From Betaproteobacteria bacterium HGW-Betaproteobacteria-9 (GTDB taxonomy: Bacteria > Pseudomonadota > Gammaproteobacteria > Burkholderiales > Burkholderiaceae_C), in contig PHCC01000003.1 in the NCBI GenBank assembly GCA_002842215.1, positions 1 through 64,000 of the forward strand: a stretch of DNA of 64,000 nt, read 5' to 3'. The notes under the pieces are model-generated. The model did not search any database. It had not been told where the DNA came from and saw only the letters and a list, made by a program, of their open reading frames with translations. Positions 55,159-64,000 of this stretch are shown here, in pieces; position 1 is the first letter of the stretch; the number at the start of each line of letters is the position of its first letter. The position numbers and the translations under genes are program-made.

Positions 55159-55204
55159 GTCCGGTGTGTCTCGGGAGACCTCGGGATCGCGCCGCCATTG
55201 GCGC
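55149..55204 (-). promoter_or_regulatory. NasR (ANTAR) target: two hexaloop hairpins in the nrtA leader
   Basis: P1 is GCGCC-AATGGC-GGCGC (55204-55189) and P2 is GGAC-AACGGC-GTCC (55162-55149). Both loops are six bases with A at position 1 and G at position 4, the ANTAR consensus. P2 shares AACGGC-GTCC with the terminator 5' arm, so P2 and terminator cannot form together. The 26-base linker is longer than usual. A NIT-ANTAR gene (nasR) lies directly upstream, so nitrate-bound NasR should stabilise P1/P2 and permit readthrough. Confidence 0.75.
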
Positions 55205-55224
55205 TCACCCTTTGCGTTTTATCA

Positions 55225-55240
55225 AGCAGGGACCGTGCCA
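55225..55240 (-). promoter_or_regulatory. Sigma-54 promoter of nrtA
   Basis: TGGCACGGTCCCTGCT on the minus strand: a perfect -24 TGGCACG with GG and GC ten bases apart, and one mismatch at -12 (CTGCT for TTGCT). Predicted start near 55214, just before P1. Two tandem NtrC-type boxes lie about 140-165 bp upstream. Confidence 0.78.
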
Positions 55241-55374
55241 GATGGTCGTCACCATCGGGTGCTCTGAAGAAGAGCCTTGTTATTCAAGGAAAAAATGGTC
55301 CACCCAGGCGGCCCGGCAGGTGCTTCGGATGCCCGCTACAGGGCCAGAACCCGGTGCGCCGGGCCTCAGCTTGG

Positions 55375-55406
55375 TGCACCGACAGGGTGCGGCACGGGTT
55401 TTGTGC
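55375..55406. promoter_or_regulatory. Tandem NtrC binding sites upstream of nrtA
   Basis: Two GCAC-N7-GTGC units: 55376-55390 (TGCACC-GACAG-GGTGC, nearly the full NtrC consensus) and 55392-55406 (GCAC-GGGTTTT-GTGC). They are 16 bp apart centre to centre, on the same face roughly one and a half turns apart, and well placed for an enhancer. Confidence 0.7.
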
Positions 55407-55427
55407 GCTGCAGCACGGCGCGCGGTT

Positions 55428-56720
55428 TCAGCGCCGCCGCTCGGGCAGCACCTCGGCCATGGACAGCACCGCTTCGGCCACGTCGATCAGGCGGCGGTTC
55501 TGGTTCATGGCCATCTGGCGCAGGGTCTTGTGGGCCTCGGCCTCGCTCAGGTTGCGGTGCGCCATCAGCAGGCCCTTGGCGCGTTCGACCAGCTTGCGTT
55601 CGTTGAGGCTGGCGCGCACGGTGTCGAGCTCGTCGCTGACGGCCTGCAGGCGGCGCGCCTGGTCCTGCACCAGATCGAGGATCGAGCGGTCCAGCTGCAC
55701 GCCATACGCTTGCGCCGGGCTGGTGCCGCTCACGTGGTCGGGCACCGGGTCGTGGAAAAACGAGAGCGCGTCGTCGGGCTGGACGGCGGCCCGGTGGAGG
55801 CCCTGGAAGGCCCGCAACTCGGTCAGGGCGGCCTGGGTCTTGTGTTCGCACAGGCGCTGCAGGCTGTCGGCCAGCCGGTATTCCACCGTTTTCATGCGGT
55901 CCATGCGCAGGCTGCAGCAGTCGAACCACGGCTGGCTCTGGTTGGCGTCAAGCGGGCTGCCGTCGGCGGCGGTGCAGAGCACGCGGCGCAGGCGCTCCAG
56001 CTCGGCCCGGGCGTCGACGGTGTCGCGGTCGGCGGTGGCCCAGAGCGTGGCGAGTTCGTCGCTGGCGAATTCCTTGAACACCTGCAGGCAGCGTTCCTGC
56101 GAATCGATCAGGTGCAGCAGGCGCTGCTGCCCGGCGCTGTCGGCGCGGCCGCTGGCGAAGAGGGCCGAGCCGGCCGCGCGCTCCTGACCGGCAAATTCCT
56201 TGCCCTGCATGAAGTTGAACAGCGCCACCAGCTGGCGCGAGATGGCGGGGTCGCTGGCGCTGTCGGCGGCTTCGAACACCACCGCCAGCAGGCCGGCAAT
56301 GAGGCGCACGAAGGCCTCGGTGGTGTCACGCGCCGTCCAGGCCTGGGTGTCGATGCGCTCGCGCAGGGCGGGCAGGGCGTCGAGCCCGTGCAGCACATAG
56401 GCCATGCGGCTGAACAGGCGTGCGCCATGGCCGAGGTGCGCGGCCTGGGTGTCGAGGCTGTCGAAGCAGCGGCGCAGCTCGGTTTCGGTGGCCTGGCAAT
56501 CGGCGATCTGCTGGCGGCGCGGCTCGGCGAAACGGGTGCCCTGGGAGCCCAGGAACAGGTTGGACAGCCCGCGCTCGCGCTGCAGGCCGTGCACCAGCCG
56601 GCCGGTCACGTTCACCAGCGCGCTGGTGAGCGAGAGCTGGCGCAGCGCGTCGATTTCGCAGCGCTTGGCCGCGATGAGGAAATCGAGGCCCGATTTCAGA
56701 GGCGTGGAGGTCGGGGTCAT
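55428..56720 (-). CDS. nasR: Nitrate-responsive antiterminator (NIT-ANTAR)
   Basis: 430-aa cytosolic RNA-binding regulator. Residues about 35-300 form a helical NIT sensor domain (VTGRLVHGLQRERGLSNLFLGS is its signature start). The C-terminal ~60 residues are an ANTAR domain (RKLVERAKGLLMAHRNLSEAEAHKTLRQMAMNQNRRL-type, here LNERKLVERAKGLLMAHRNL). In Klebsiella NasR, nitrate or nitrite binding releases the ANTAR domain to bind leader hairpins. The nrtA leader immediately downstream contains fitting hairpins; nasR lacks a leader of this type itself. Confidence 0.9.
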   Translation of the reverse strand: MTPTSTPLKSGLDFLIAAKRCEIDALRQLSLTSALVNVTGRLVHGLQRERGLSNLFLGSQGTRFAEPRRQQIADCQATETELRRCFDSLDTQAAHLGHGARLFSRMAYVLHGLDALPALRERIDTQAWTARDTTEAFVRLIAGLLAVVFEAADSASDPAISRQLVALFNFMQGKEFAGQERAAGSALFASGRADSAGQQRLLHLIDSQERCLQVFKEFASDELATLWATADRDTVDARAELERLRRVLCTAADGSPLDANQSQPWFDCCSLRMDRMKTVEYRLADSLQRLCEHKTQAALTELRAFQGLHRAAVQPDDALSFFHDPVPDHVSGTSPAQAYGVQLDRSILDLVQDQARRLQAVSDELDTVRASLNERKLVERAKGLLMAHRNLSEAEAHKTLRQMAMNQNRRLIDVAEAVLSMAEVLPERRR

Positions 56721-56803
56721 GCTGATCGGTGATCAGCAATAAGCGTGCCTCACCCCGCAACGCCAGGCGCGGCGCGGGCTGGCGGGGTGCCGCGTTGAGC
56801 GGC

Positions 56804-57658
56804 TCAGGCGGCGATGCGGGCGCGGGTCGGGATGGCCGTGCTGCCTTCGGCCAGAGGCATGAGCTGGGTACGCAGGCTCACCACGCCACCCACCATGATG
56901 AGGGCCGGCGGCTTCACACCATGGGCCAGCGCGAGCTGGGGCAGGTCGGTCAGGGTGCCGGTGATGCAGCGTTCGTCGGGCAGGGTGGCTTTTTCCACCA
57001 GCGCGGCCGGGGTGTCGGCCGGCAGGCCGTGGGCGATCAGCTGGCGGCAGATCTCGGGCAGGTTGTTCACCCCCATGTAGAGCACCACGGTCTGGCGCGG
57101 GCGCGCGAGCATGGGCCAGTCCATGTCGAGGCCGCGCTCGTCGCGCGTGTGGCCGGTGGCCAGCACCAGCGCACAGGCGTGGTCGCGGTGGGTCAGCGGA
57201 ATGCCCACGGAGGCGGCAGCGCCCTGCGCGGCGGTGAGGCCGGGCACCACGGTGAAGGGGATGCCGGCCGCGGCCAGCGCCTGGGCCTCTTCGCCGCCGC
57301 GGCCAAAGACGTAGCCGTCGCCGCCCTTGAGGCGCAGCACCGCGCGCCCGCTGCGTGCTAGGCGCAGCATGAGTTCGATGATCGCTTCCTGGGGCAGGGT
57401 GTGGCGGGACGACTCCTTGCCCACGTACACGCGGTCGGCGTCGGGCGGCAGGAAGTCGAGCACGGCCGGACTCACCAGGTGGTCGTAAAGCACCAGCTTC
57501 GCGGCCTGCAGGGCCTTCACCGCTTTCAGGGTGAGCAGCTCGGGGTCGCCGGGGCCGGCGCCCACCAGCGTCACCAGGCCGGGGGGTGGTTCGCTCGTCG
57601 GCGCGCCGTCTGCGGGCCAGGCCGGCGCCAGCCAGCGACTGTGTTCCATCACGCTCAT
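56804..57658 (-). CDS. cobA: Uroporphyrinogen-III C-methyltransferase
   Basis: 284-aa SAM-dependent enzyme making precorrin-2, precursor of sirohaem and haem d1. Signature segments: VTLVGAGPGDPELLTLKAVKAL, YVGKESSRHTLPQEAI, RLKGGDGYVFGRGGEEA, VVPGLTAAQGAAASVGIPLTHRDHA and LYMGVNNLPEI. Start ATG 57656-57658 has AAGGAGAG eight bases upstream; a further-up ATG lacks one. Serves both assimilatory nitrite reductase (sirohaem) and NirS (haem d1), fitting its position between the two clusters. Confidence 0.93.
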   Translation of the reverse strand: MSVMEHSRWLAPAWPADGAPTSEPPPGLVTLVGAGPGDPELLTLKAVKALQAAKLVLYDHLVSPAVLDFLPPDADRVYVGKESSRHTLPQEAIIELMLRLARSGRAVLRLKGGDGYVFGRGGEEAQALAAAGIPFTVVPGLTAAQGAAASVGIPLTHRDHACALVLATGHTRDERGLDMDWPMLARPRQTVVLYMGVNNLPEICRQLIAHGLPADTPAALVEKATLPDERCITGTLTDLPQLALAHGVKPPALIMVGGVVSLRTQLMPLAEGSTAIPTRARIAA

Positions 57659-57710
57659 GGGGTTCTCTCCTTGTTGTATGGCACCCATTGTTCTTGGGGG
57701 TAAACCCTGA

Positions 57711-59588
<1,878 letters not shown>

Positions 59589-59596
59589 GACTCCCC

Positions 59597-59703
59597 CCTG
59601 CGCCGCTGACGCGGCTTCCCCCCTCCGTGGCGCGCCTGCGGCGGTTCGAGGGGGGACGGCCCTGGTGGCCCGGCGAAGCCGGTTCCACGGGGCCCTTGGG
59701 TTG
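59597..59703. repeat. Dispersed GC-rich repeat, copy 4 (inverted)
   Basis: Occurs in opposite orientation to the others: the reverse complement starts CCCCGTGGAACCGGCTTCGC and ends in a CAGGGGGGAG block. Fills the spacer between nirS and nirM, so a nir transcript would carry it. Confidence 0.72.
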
Positions 59704-59743
59704 GAGGCACTTCGTCTTCATTGCGTTACTTCTGGAGTTTCAG

Positions 59744-60058
59744 ATGAAAAAAATGAATCTGCTGTTGCTGGCGTCTTTCATGGCGCTGGGTTCCGGCGCT
59801 GCCTTTGCTGACGGTGAAGCGGCCCTGACCAAGTCCGGCTGCATGGCCTGCCATGCCAAGGACAAGAAGCTGGTCGGGCCTTCGTTCAAGGACATCGCGG
59901 CCAAGTACAAGGGCCAGGATGTCGCGGCCAAGCTGTTCGACAAGGTGCGCAAGGGCGGCTCGGGCGTGTTTGGGCCGATCCCCATGTCGCCCAACGGGCC
60001 GGACAAGATCGCCGACCCCGACCTCAAGGACGCCATCGCGGTGATCCTCAAGTCCTGA
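59744..60058 (+). CDS. nirM: Cytochrome c551, electron donor to nitrite reductase
   Basis: 104-aa periplasmic c-type cytochrome. Signal peptide ends AAFA-DGEA. Haem site C33-MA-C36-H37; axial Met81 in FGPIPMSPNGPDKI. This matches NirM of Pseudomonas in length and layout. ATG 59744 has a GGAG site eight bases upstream (TCTGGAGTTTCAG). Confidence 0.92.
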   Translation: MKKMNLLLLASFMALGSGAAFADGEAALTKSGCMACHAKDKKLVGPSFKDIAAKYKGQDVAAKLFDKVRKGGSGVFGPIPMSPNGPDKIADPDLKDAIAVILKS

Positions 60059-60073
60059 TCCGGGAGGCCTGCC

Positions 60074-60415
60074 GTGTTGCGTGTCGTTGCCGTCCTGTCT
60101 GCGCTGTTGCTGGGGCCTGTGCTGGCCTTCGCGCAGTCGGCGCCCGATGCCATCCGCTCGGTCGAGCTGGTGCGCATGGTGCGGCAGGACTGCGGTTCGT
60201 GCCACGGCATGCGCCTGACCGGCGGCCTCGGCCCTGCGCTGACGCGCGAGGCCCTGGCCGAATTCCCCATCGACAGCCTGGCCGCCGTGATCTACCACGG
60301 CCGGCCCGGCACCCCCATGCCGCCCTGGAAGGCGATGCTCAGCGAGCCCGAGGCGCGCTGGATCGCGCTGCATTTGCAGCAGGGCTTTCCTGAAGAAATG
60401 GTGAAAGCACCATGA
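60074..60415 (+). CDS. nirC: Cytochrome c NirC (c55x type)
   Basis: 113-aa periplasmic monohaem cytochrome with a signal peptide (MLRVVAVLSALLLGPVLAFA) and haem site C40-GS-C43-H44 (QDCGSCHGMRLTG). MPPWKAML provides the probable axial Met. NirC assists haem d1 maturation or electron transfer to NirS. GTG start at 60074 in a GGGAGGCCTGCC context. Overlaps nirF by four bases. Confidence 0.88.
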   Translation: MLRVVAVLSALLLGPVLAFAQSAPDAIRSVELVRMVRQDCGSCHGMRLTGGLGPALTREALAEFPIDSLAAVIYHGRPGTPMPPWKAMLSEPEARWIALHLQQGFPEEMVKAP

Positions 60416-61605
60416 AACGCCGTGAATGGCTGGCCACGGTGGCCACCCTGTCTTCCCTGGCCGCTGTGGCCGGCCTCGCCGGTTGCGCGTCGCCCATGCT
60501 GCGTGGCACCGGCGACCTCGGCGTGGTCATTGGCCGCGCCAACGGCACGCTCTATATCGTGGACACCACGGCGCAGGCTTTGATCGGCGAGGTGCACGGT
60601 CTGGGCGATCTGTCGCACGCCTCGGTGGTGTTCTCGCGCGATGGCCTGTTCGCCTATGTGTTCGGGCGCGACGGCGGGCTCACGCAAGTCCACTTGCTGC
60701 AGCAGCGCATCGTGCGCCGCGTGATGCAGGCAGGCAATTCCATTGGCGGCGCCATCAGCGCCGACGGCACCCTGGTCGCGGCGCAGAACTACACGCCTGG
60801 TGGCGTGAAGGTGTTCGATGCGCGCACGCTGGAACTGGTGGCCGATGTGCCCGCCGAATACGCGCCGGGGAAACGTTCCCGCGTGGTCGGTCTGGTCGAC
60901 CTGCCGGGCCGGCGTTTCGCCTACAGCCTGTTCGACGCCGATGCGATCTGGGTCACCGACTGTTCGGACCCGAAGCGCATCACCACTCATAAATTCGACG
61001 GCATCGGCCGCCAGCCCTACGACGCGCTGGTCACACCCGATGGCCGCCACTACATCGCCGGCCTGTTCGGCGAAGACGGTCTGGCGATGCTCGACCTCTG
61101 GTCTGACAAGCCCACCGTGCACCGCATCCTCGGCGGCTACGGCAAGGGCCAGGCGCCGCTGCCGGTCTACAAGATGCCGCACCTGCGCGGCTGGGCCGTG
61201 GCCGGGCGCCGCGCCTACCTGCCCGCCATCGGCCGCCACGAGGTGCTGGTGGTGGACACCGAGACCTGGGCCGAGGTCGGCCGCATCCCCGTGGCCGGCC
61301 AGCCGGTGTTCGTGATGGCGCGGCCCGATGGTCGGCAGGTGTGGGTGAATTTCTCAGTGCCCGATTACCACCGCGTGCAGGTGATCGACACGCAGAGCCA
61401 GGCCATCGTGCAGACGCTGGAGCCCGGCAAGGCGGTGCTGCACATGGAGTTCACCCCGCGCGGTGAAACGGTGTGGATCAGCAGCCGCGACGACAACCGC
61501 GTGAGCATCATCGACACGCAGAGCTTCGCCACCCGCGCGCGGCTCGACGTGCCCGCGCCCAGCGGCATCTTCTTCACCGCGCGCGCCGCGCGGGTGGGCT
61601 TTTGA
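60412..61605 (+). CDS. nirF: Haem d1 biosynthesis protein NirF
   Basis: 397-aa beta-propeller protein, homologous to the d1 domain of NirS. Lipoprotein-like start (MKRREWLATVATLSSLAAVA, GLAGCAS lipobox), so probably anchored in the periplasm. Landmarks: VIGRANGTLYIVDTTAQALI, FDGIGRQPYDALVTPDGRHY, HVHRILGGYGKGQAPLPVYK-type motifs and HMEFTPRGETVWISSRD. It completes formation of haem d1 from dihydro-haem d1. Confidence 0.93.
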   Translation: MKRREWLATVATLSSLAAVAGLAGCASPMLRGTGDLGVVIGRANGTLYIVDTTAQALIGEVHGLGDLSHASVVFSRDGLFAYVFGRDGGLTQVHLLQQRIVRRVMQAGNSIGGAISADGTLVAAQNYTPGGVKVFDARTLELVADVPAEYAPGKRSRVVGLVDLPGRRFAYSLFDADAIWVTDCSDPKRITTHKFDGIGRQPYDALVTPDGRHYIAGLFGEDGLAMLDLWSDKPTVHRILGGYGKGQAPLPVYKMPHLRGWAVAGRRAYLPAIGRHEVLVVDTETWAEVGRIPVAGQPVFVMARPDGRQVWVNFSVPDYHRVQVIDTQSQAIVQTLEPGKAVLHMEFTPRGETVWISSRDDNRVSIIDTQSFATRARLDVPAPSGIFFTARAARVGF

Positions 61606-61609
61606 AGCC

Positions 61610-62650
61610 ATGAGCGCACGCGACGCTATTTCCCCCCCGTTGAGCGCGGGCGACCTGGCTCTGCTCAACCCCTGGCAACACGGCTTTCCGCTGGTGCGGG
61701 AACCCTTTGCCCACATCGCCCAGTCGCTGGACCTGCGCGAGGCGGACGTGCTCGCGGCCTGCGAGCGGCTGCAACGCGCCGGCGCCATCAGCCGCATCGG
61801 CGGCGTGTTCGCACCCGGAGCCGGTGGTGCGGCGTTGCTGGCGGCGATGGCGGTTCCCCACGACCGATTGCACGAGGTCGCGGCCACCGTGTCGGCTCAC
61901 CCCGGCGTCAACCACAACTACGAACGTGAACACGCCTTCAACCTCTGGTTCGTCATGACCGGGCGCGACGCGCCGGCCGTGGAAGCGGCGATGCAGATGC
62001 TGGAGCGCGCCACCGGCCTGCCCGCACTGCGCCTGCGCATGCAGCGCGCCTACCGCATCGACCTCGGTTTTGATTTGCGCCACAGCACCGCGGTGCTGCC
62101 CATGCGCGCGTTCAGTGGGGCACACGCCGAGCCCATTGCGTCGGCCGACCAGCCGCTGGCCGAGCGGGTGGAAGCGGGCCTGCCCATTACCGCGCGCCCT
62201 TTCGACGCCTGGGCCGAAGCCAGCGGCCGTTCGGTGGTGGACGTGCTCTACACGCTGCAGCACTGGCTGGACGCCGGCACGCTCAAGCGCTTCGGCGTCG
62301 TGGTGCGGCACCATGAGCTGGGCTTTTCGGCCAACGCCATGACCGTGTTCGACGTGCCCGATCACCTGGTGGACGCCTGTGGCGAAGCGCTGGCGCGCCA
62401 GCCCGGCGTCACCCTGGCCTACCGGCGCGAGCGTGCGCCGCAGTGGCCCTACAACCTGTACTGCATGGTGCACGGCACCGACCGTGCGCTGGTGCAAGCG
62501 GTCATCGACCGCGTGGTGCCCGCCGCGGGGTTGGCCGACCACCGGCGCGCCGTGCTGTTTTCCACCCGCCGTTTCAAGCAGACCGGCGCACACCGCTTTC
62601 GCGCGCTGCCGCTGCCCGCACAGGAGGTGCAACATGCTGTCGCCGGATGA
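61610..62650 (+). CDS. nirDL: NirD-NirL fusion siroheme decarboxylase subunit
   Basis: 346-aa Lrp/AsnC-like protein with two tandem repeats (residues about 10-165 NirD-like, 185-340 NirL-like). Each half begins with an HTH-like helix region (PLVREPFAHIAQSLDL, LPITARPFDAWAEASG) and has PGVNHNYEREHAFNLWFV or PGVTLAYRRERAPQWPYNLY. The NirDLGH complex removes two propionates from sirohaem. NirD-NirL fusions are common in Proteobacteria. Overlaps nirG by 17 bases. Confidence 0.9.
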   Translation: MSARDAISPPLSAGDLALLNPWQHGFPLVREPFAHIAQSLDLREADVLAACERLQRAGAISRIGGVFAPGAGGAALLAAMAVPHDRLHEVAATVSAHPGVNHNYEREHAFNLWFVMTGRDAPAVEAAMQMLERATGLPALRLRMQRAYRIDLGFDLRHSTAVLPMRAFSGAHAEPIASADQPLAERVEAGLPITARPFDAWAEASGRSVVDVLYTLQHWLDAGTLKRFGVVVRHHELGFSANAMTVFDVPDHLVDACGEALARQPGVTLAYRRERAPQWPYNLYCMVHGTDRALVQAVIDRVVPAAGLADHRRAVLFSTRRFKQTGAHRFRALPLPAQEVQHAVAG

Positions 62651-63134
62651 CGCCCGGCTGGTCGGTTTCCTGCACGGTGGCTTCCCGCTGAGCGACCGAC
62701 CGTTCGCCGACGTGGCGGCACAGCTCGGCTGCAGCGAAGACGCGGTGATTCAGCGCCTGCAGCGCCTGCTGTCGCAGGGCGATCTGACCCGCTTCGGCCC
62801 GCTGTTCCAGATCGAACGCGCCGGAGGCCGCTTCGTTCTGGCCGCGATGGCCGTTCCCGAAGAGCGCTTTGATGCGGTGGCGGCCCAGCTTGATGCGATG
62901 AACGAAGTGGCGCACAACTACCGCCGCGAATCGGCCCACCCAGGCCAGCCCGGCGCCACGCCGCTCAACATGTGGTTCGTGCTGGCGGTCGAAGCGGCCG
63001 AACAGATCGGGCCCGTGGTCGCCCGCATCGAAGCGAAGACCGGTCTGCCGGTGTACGCCTTCCCCAAAGAGCGCGAGTTCTTTGTGGAACTCAAACTGCC
63101 CTTGTTCGAGGGAGGCGCCCATGGCACTCGATGA
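62634..63134 (+). CDS. nirG: Siroheme decarboxylase subunit NirG
   Basis: 166-aa Lrp-like subunit. HTH-like start LSDRPFADVAAQLGCSEDAVI, then FGPLFQIERAGGRFVLAAMAVP, NEVAHNYRRESAHPGQPG and LNMWFVLAVEAAEQIGPVV. ATG 62634 has AGGAGGTGCAAC. Overlaps nirH by 14 bases. Confidence 0.9.
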   Translation: MLSPDDARLVGFLHGGFPLSDRPFADVAAQLGCSEDAVIQRLQRLLSQGDLTRFGPLFQIERAGGRFVLAAMAVPEERFDAVAAQLDAMNEVAHNYRRESAHPGQPGATPLNMWFVLAVEAAEQIGPVVARIEAKTGLPVYAFPKEREFFVELKLPLFEGGAHGTR

Positions 63135-63603
63135 ACTCGATCGCCGCCTGATCCGCGCCACGCAGTCCGGCCTGCCGCTCGTGCCGCGCCCCTTTGAGGC
63201 GATTGGCGCCACGCTCGGCGTCAGCGGCGAGCTGGTTCGCGAGCGCCTGCAGGCCATGCTCGACGCCGGCCTGATCCGCCGCATCGGCGCCGTGCCCAAC
63301 CACTACCGCCTGGGCTTCACCGCCAACGGCATGAGCGTGTGGGACGTGGCCGACGACGTGGTCGACCAGCTCGGCGAACGCATCGGCCTGCTGCCCGGCG
63401 TGAGTCACTGCTACCGCCGCCCAAGGCGTTTGCCGGTCTGGCCTTACAACCTGTTCGCCATGCTGCATGGCCGCTCGCGCGAAGAGGTGGAGCAGCAGGC
63501 CAGCGAGATCGCCGCGATGTTGGGCAACGCCTGCCGCGCACACGACATCCTCTATTCCACCGCCATCCTCAAGAAGACCGGATTGCGTCTCTCAGAAAGC
63601 TGA
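63121..63603 (+). CDS. nirH: Siroheme decarboxylase subunit NirH
   Basis: 160-aa Lrp-like subunit of the same family. LDRRLIRATQSGLPLVPRPFEA opens; RIGAVPNHYRLGFTANGMSVWDV and CYRRPRRLPVWPYNLFAML are characteristic. ATG 63121 directly after GGGAGGCGCCC. Followed five bases later by nirJ. Confidence 0.9.
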   Translation: MALDELDRRLIRATQSGLPLVPRPFEAIGATLGVSGELVRERLQAMLDAGLIRRIGAVPNHYRLGFTANGMSVWDVADDVVDQLGERIGLLPGVSHCYRRPRRLPVWPYNLFAMLHGRSREEVEQQASEIAAMLGNACRAHDILYSTAILKKTGLRLSES

Positions 63604-63608
63604 ACACC

Positions 63609-64000
63609 ATGTTTCGCATCAGCCAGTACCTGCGCGAAATCGCCGAAGCCGAACAGACCGGCCGGTACCCGATGCCCGCGCCGCGCGTGCGGCAGCAACC
63701 CGGAAGAGGCACATCCGACGCGAAAGGCAGCACGGCCCAGGGCGCCGCCGGGCTGGCTTTGCCAGACGGCCAGCGCCGCCCCCCTGGGGGGGTGACGACG
63801 CAATGCGTCGGCGCAGGGGGGGGTCAAGGCCCAGTCGTCATCTGGAACCTCATCAGACGTTGCAACCTGACTTGCAAACACTGCTACGCCCTCTCGGCCG
63901 ACCACGAGTACGCCGGCGAGCTGGACTGGAACGAGGTGAGCACCGTGATGGACGACCTCAAGGCTTTCCGCGTGCCGGTGCTCATCCTCTCCGGCGGCGA
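63609..64000 (+). CDS. nirJ: Radical SAM haem d1 biosynthesis protein NirJ with repeat-derived insertion (cut by window end)
   Basis: Radical SAM enzyme installing the keto groups of haem d1. The first 130 codons are visible. Residues 1-29 (MFRISQYLREIAEAEQTGRY) match other NirJ starts; then about 43 residues (roughly 30-75, including AAGLALPDGQRRPPGGVTTQ) are encoded by a copy of the dispersed GC-rich repeat; the normal sequence resumes at PVVIWNLIRRCNLTCKHCYA with the CxxxCxxC cluster site. The frame has no stop through the repeat. Usual NirJ has only a few residues at this point. Confidence 0.88.
   Translation, partial: MFRISQYLREIAEAEQTGRYPMPAPRVRQQPGRGTSDAKGSTAQGAAGLALPDGQRRPPGGVTTQCVGAGGGQGPVVIWNLIRRCNLTCKHCYALSADHEYAGELDWNEVSTVMDDLKAFRVPVLILSGG
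63738..63824. repeat. Dispersed GC-rich repeat, copy 5, inside nirJ
   Basis: CAGGGCGCCGCCGGGCTGGC, CCAGACGGCCAGCGCCGCCC, CCTGGGGGGGTGACGACGCA, ending GCGTCGGCGCAGGGGGGGGT. Same order of blocks as copy 1. Here it is read in frame as part of NirJ. Confidence 0.78.

Noticed and set aside
55164..55188. GTCT-CCCG-AGAC hairpin in the P1-P2 linker as the second ANTAR hairpin
   Set aside because: Four-base loop and no A1/G4; P2 at 55149-55162 fits better and overlaps the terminator.
63552..63905. Minus-strand frame across nirH and nirJ
   Set aside because: Shadow of nirJ and the repeat; no domain.

Overview
The window looks like a chromosomal segment of a high-GC betaproteobacterium of the family Comamonadaceae; Hydrogenophaga or a close relative is my best guess. 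Grounds: the order ftsB-eno-(DUF1330)-kdsA-pyrG, Bug/TAXI solute receptors, TupABC, Burkholderiales-type nir genes, and a family of GC-rich dispersed repeats ending in CCCCC..GGGGG blocks. The taxonomic call is inference; no rRNA gene is present.

Layout. 1-20.9 kb is mostly core: a TAXI receptor (cut by the window edge), xerD, a RIO-type kinase, a phospholipase D-family protein, dbpA, an overlapping pair of sensor kinases, DUF455, a gamma-class carbonic anhydrase, hslO, a sugar epimerase/isomerase, a NadR-like kinase, ftsB, eno, kdsA, pyrG and coaBC. 20.9-32.3 kb holds an exported metallo-beta-lactamase-fold protein behind a palindromic operator, a tungstate transporter (tupBCA) with a divergent LysR-HTH/oxyanion-binding-domain regulator, a trans-4-hydroxyproline catabolic set (AraC regulator, deaminase, epimerase, FAD dehydrogenase) and a molybdate transporter (modABC) with a ModE-like box. 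33.7-41 kb is an operon that looks acquired: Bug receptor, three acyl-CoA dehydrogenases, an enoyl-CoA hydratase-like protein and a CaiB-type CoA-transferase, every junction overlapping, with a divergent GntR regulator. 41.3-48.8 kb is mixed: DUF1428, two GNATs, a diiron protein, an alpha/beta-hydrolase-LuxR fusion, serA, HPP-CBS and a leaderless oxyanion-binding protein.

48.8-64 kb is nitrogen-oxide metabolism. An orphan sdhB and narK are followed by nrtC-nrtB-nrtA (nitrate ABC uptake), nasR (NIT-ANTAR antiterminator) and cobA (sirohaem precursor), all on the minus strand. Divergently run nirS (cd1 nitrite reductase), nirM, nirC and the haem d1 genes nirF, nirDL, nirG, nirH and nirJ (cut by the window edge). 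The nrtA leader carries, in order, two tandem NtrC-type boxes, a sigma-54 -24/-12 promoter, two hairpins with ANTAR-type hexaloops (A at position 1, G at position 4) and an intrinsic terminator whose 5' arm overlaps the second hairpin. This reads as dual control: nitrogen limitation through NtrC/sigma-54, and nitrate through NasR antitermination. An FNR/DNR-type palindrome lies between cobA and nirS, so the denitrification half is probably oxygen/NO regulated.

The most unusual observations are a copy of the dispersed GC-rich repeat lying in frame inside nirJ just before the radical-SAM CxxxCxxC motif; the complete NasR attenuator; a 22-codon ORF that overlaps both the modB stop and the modC start by four bases; and the acyl-CoA dehydrogenase island of unknown substrate. 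I saw no CRISPR array, rRNA, tRNA, intact insertion sequence or phage-defence system.
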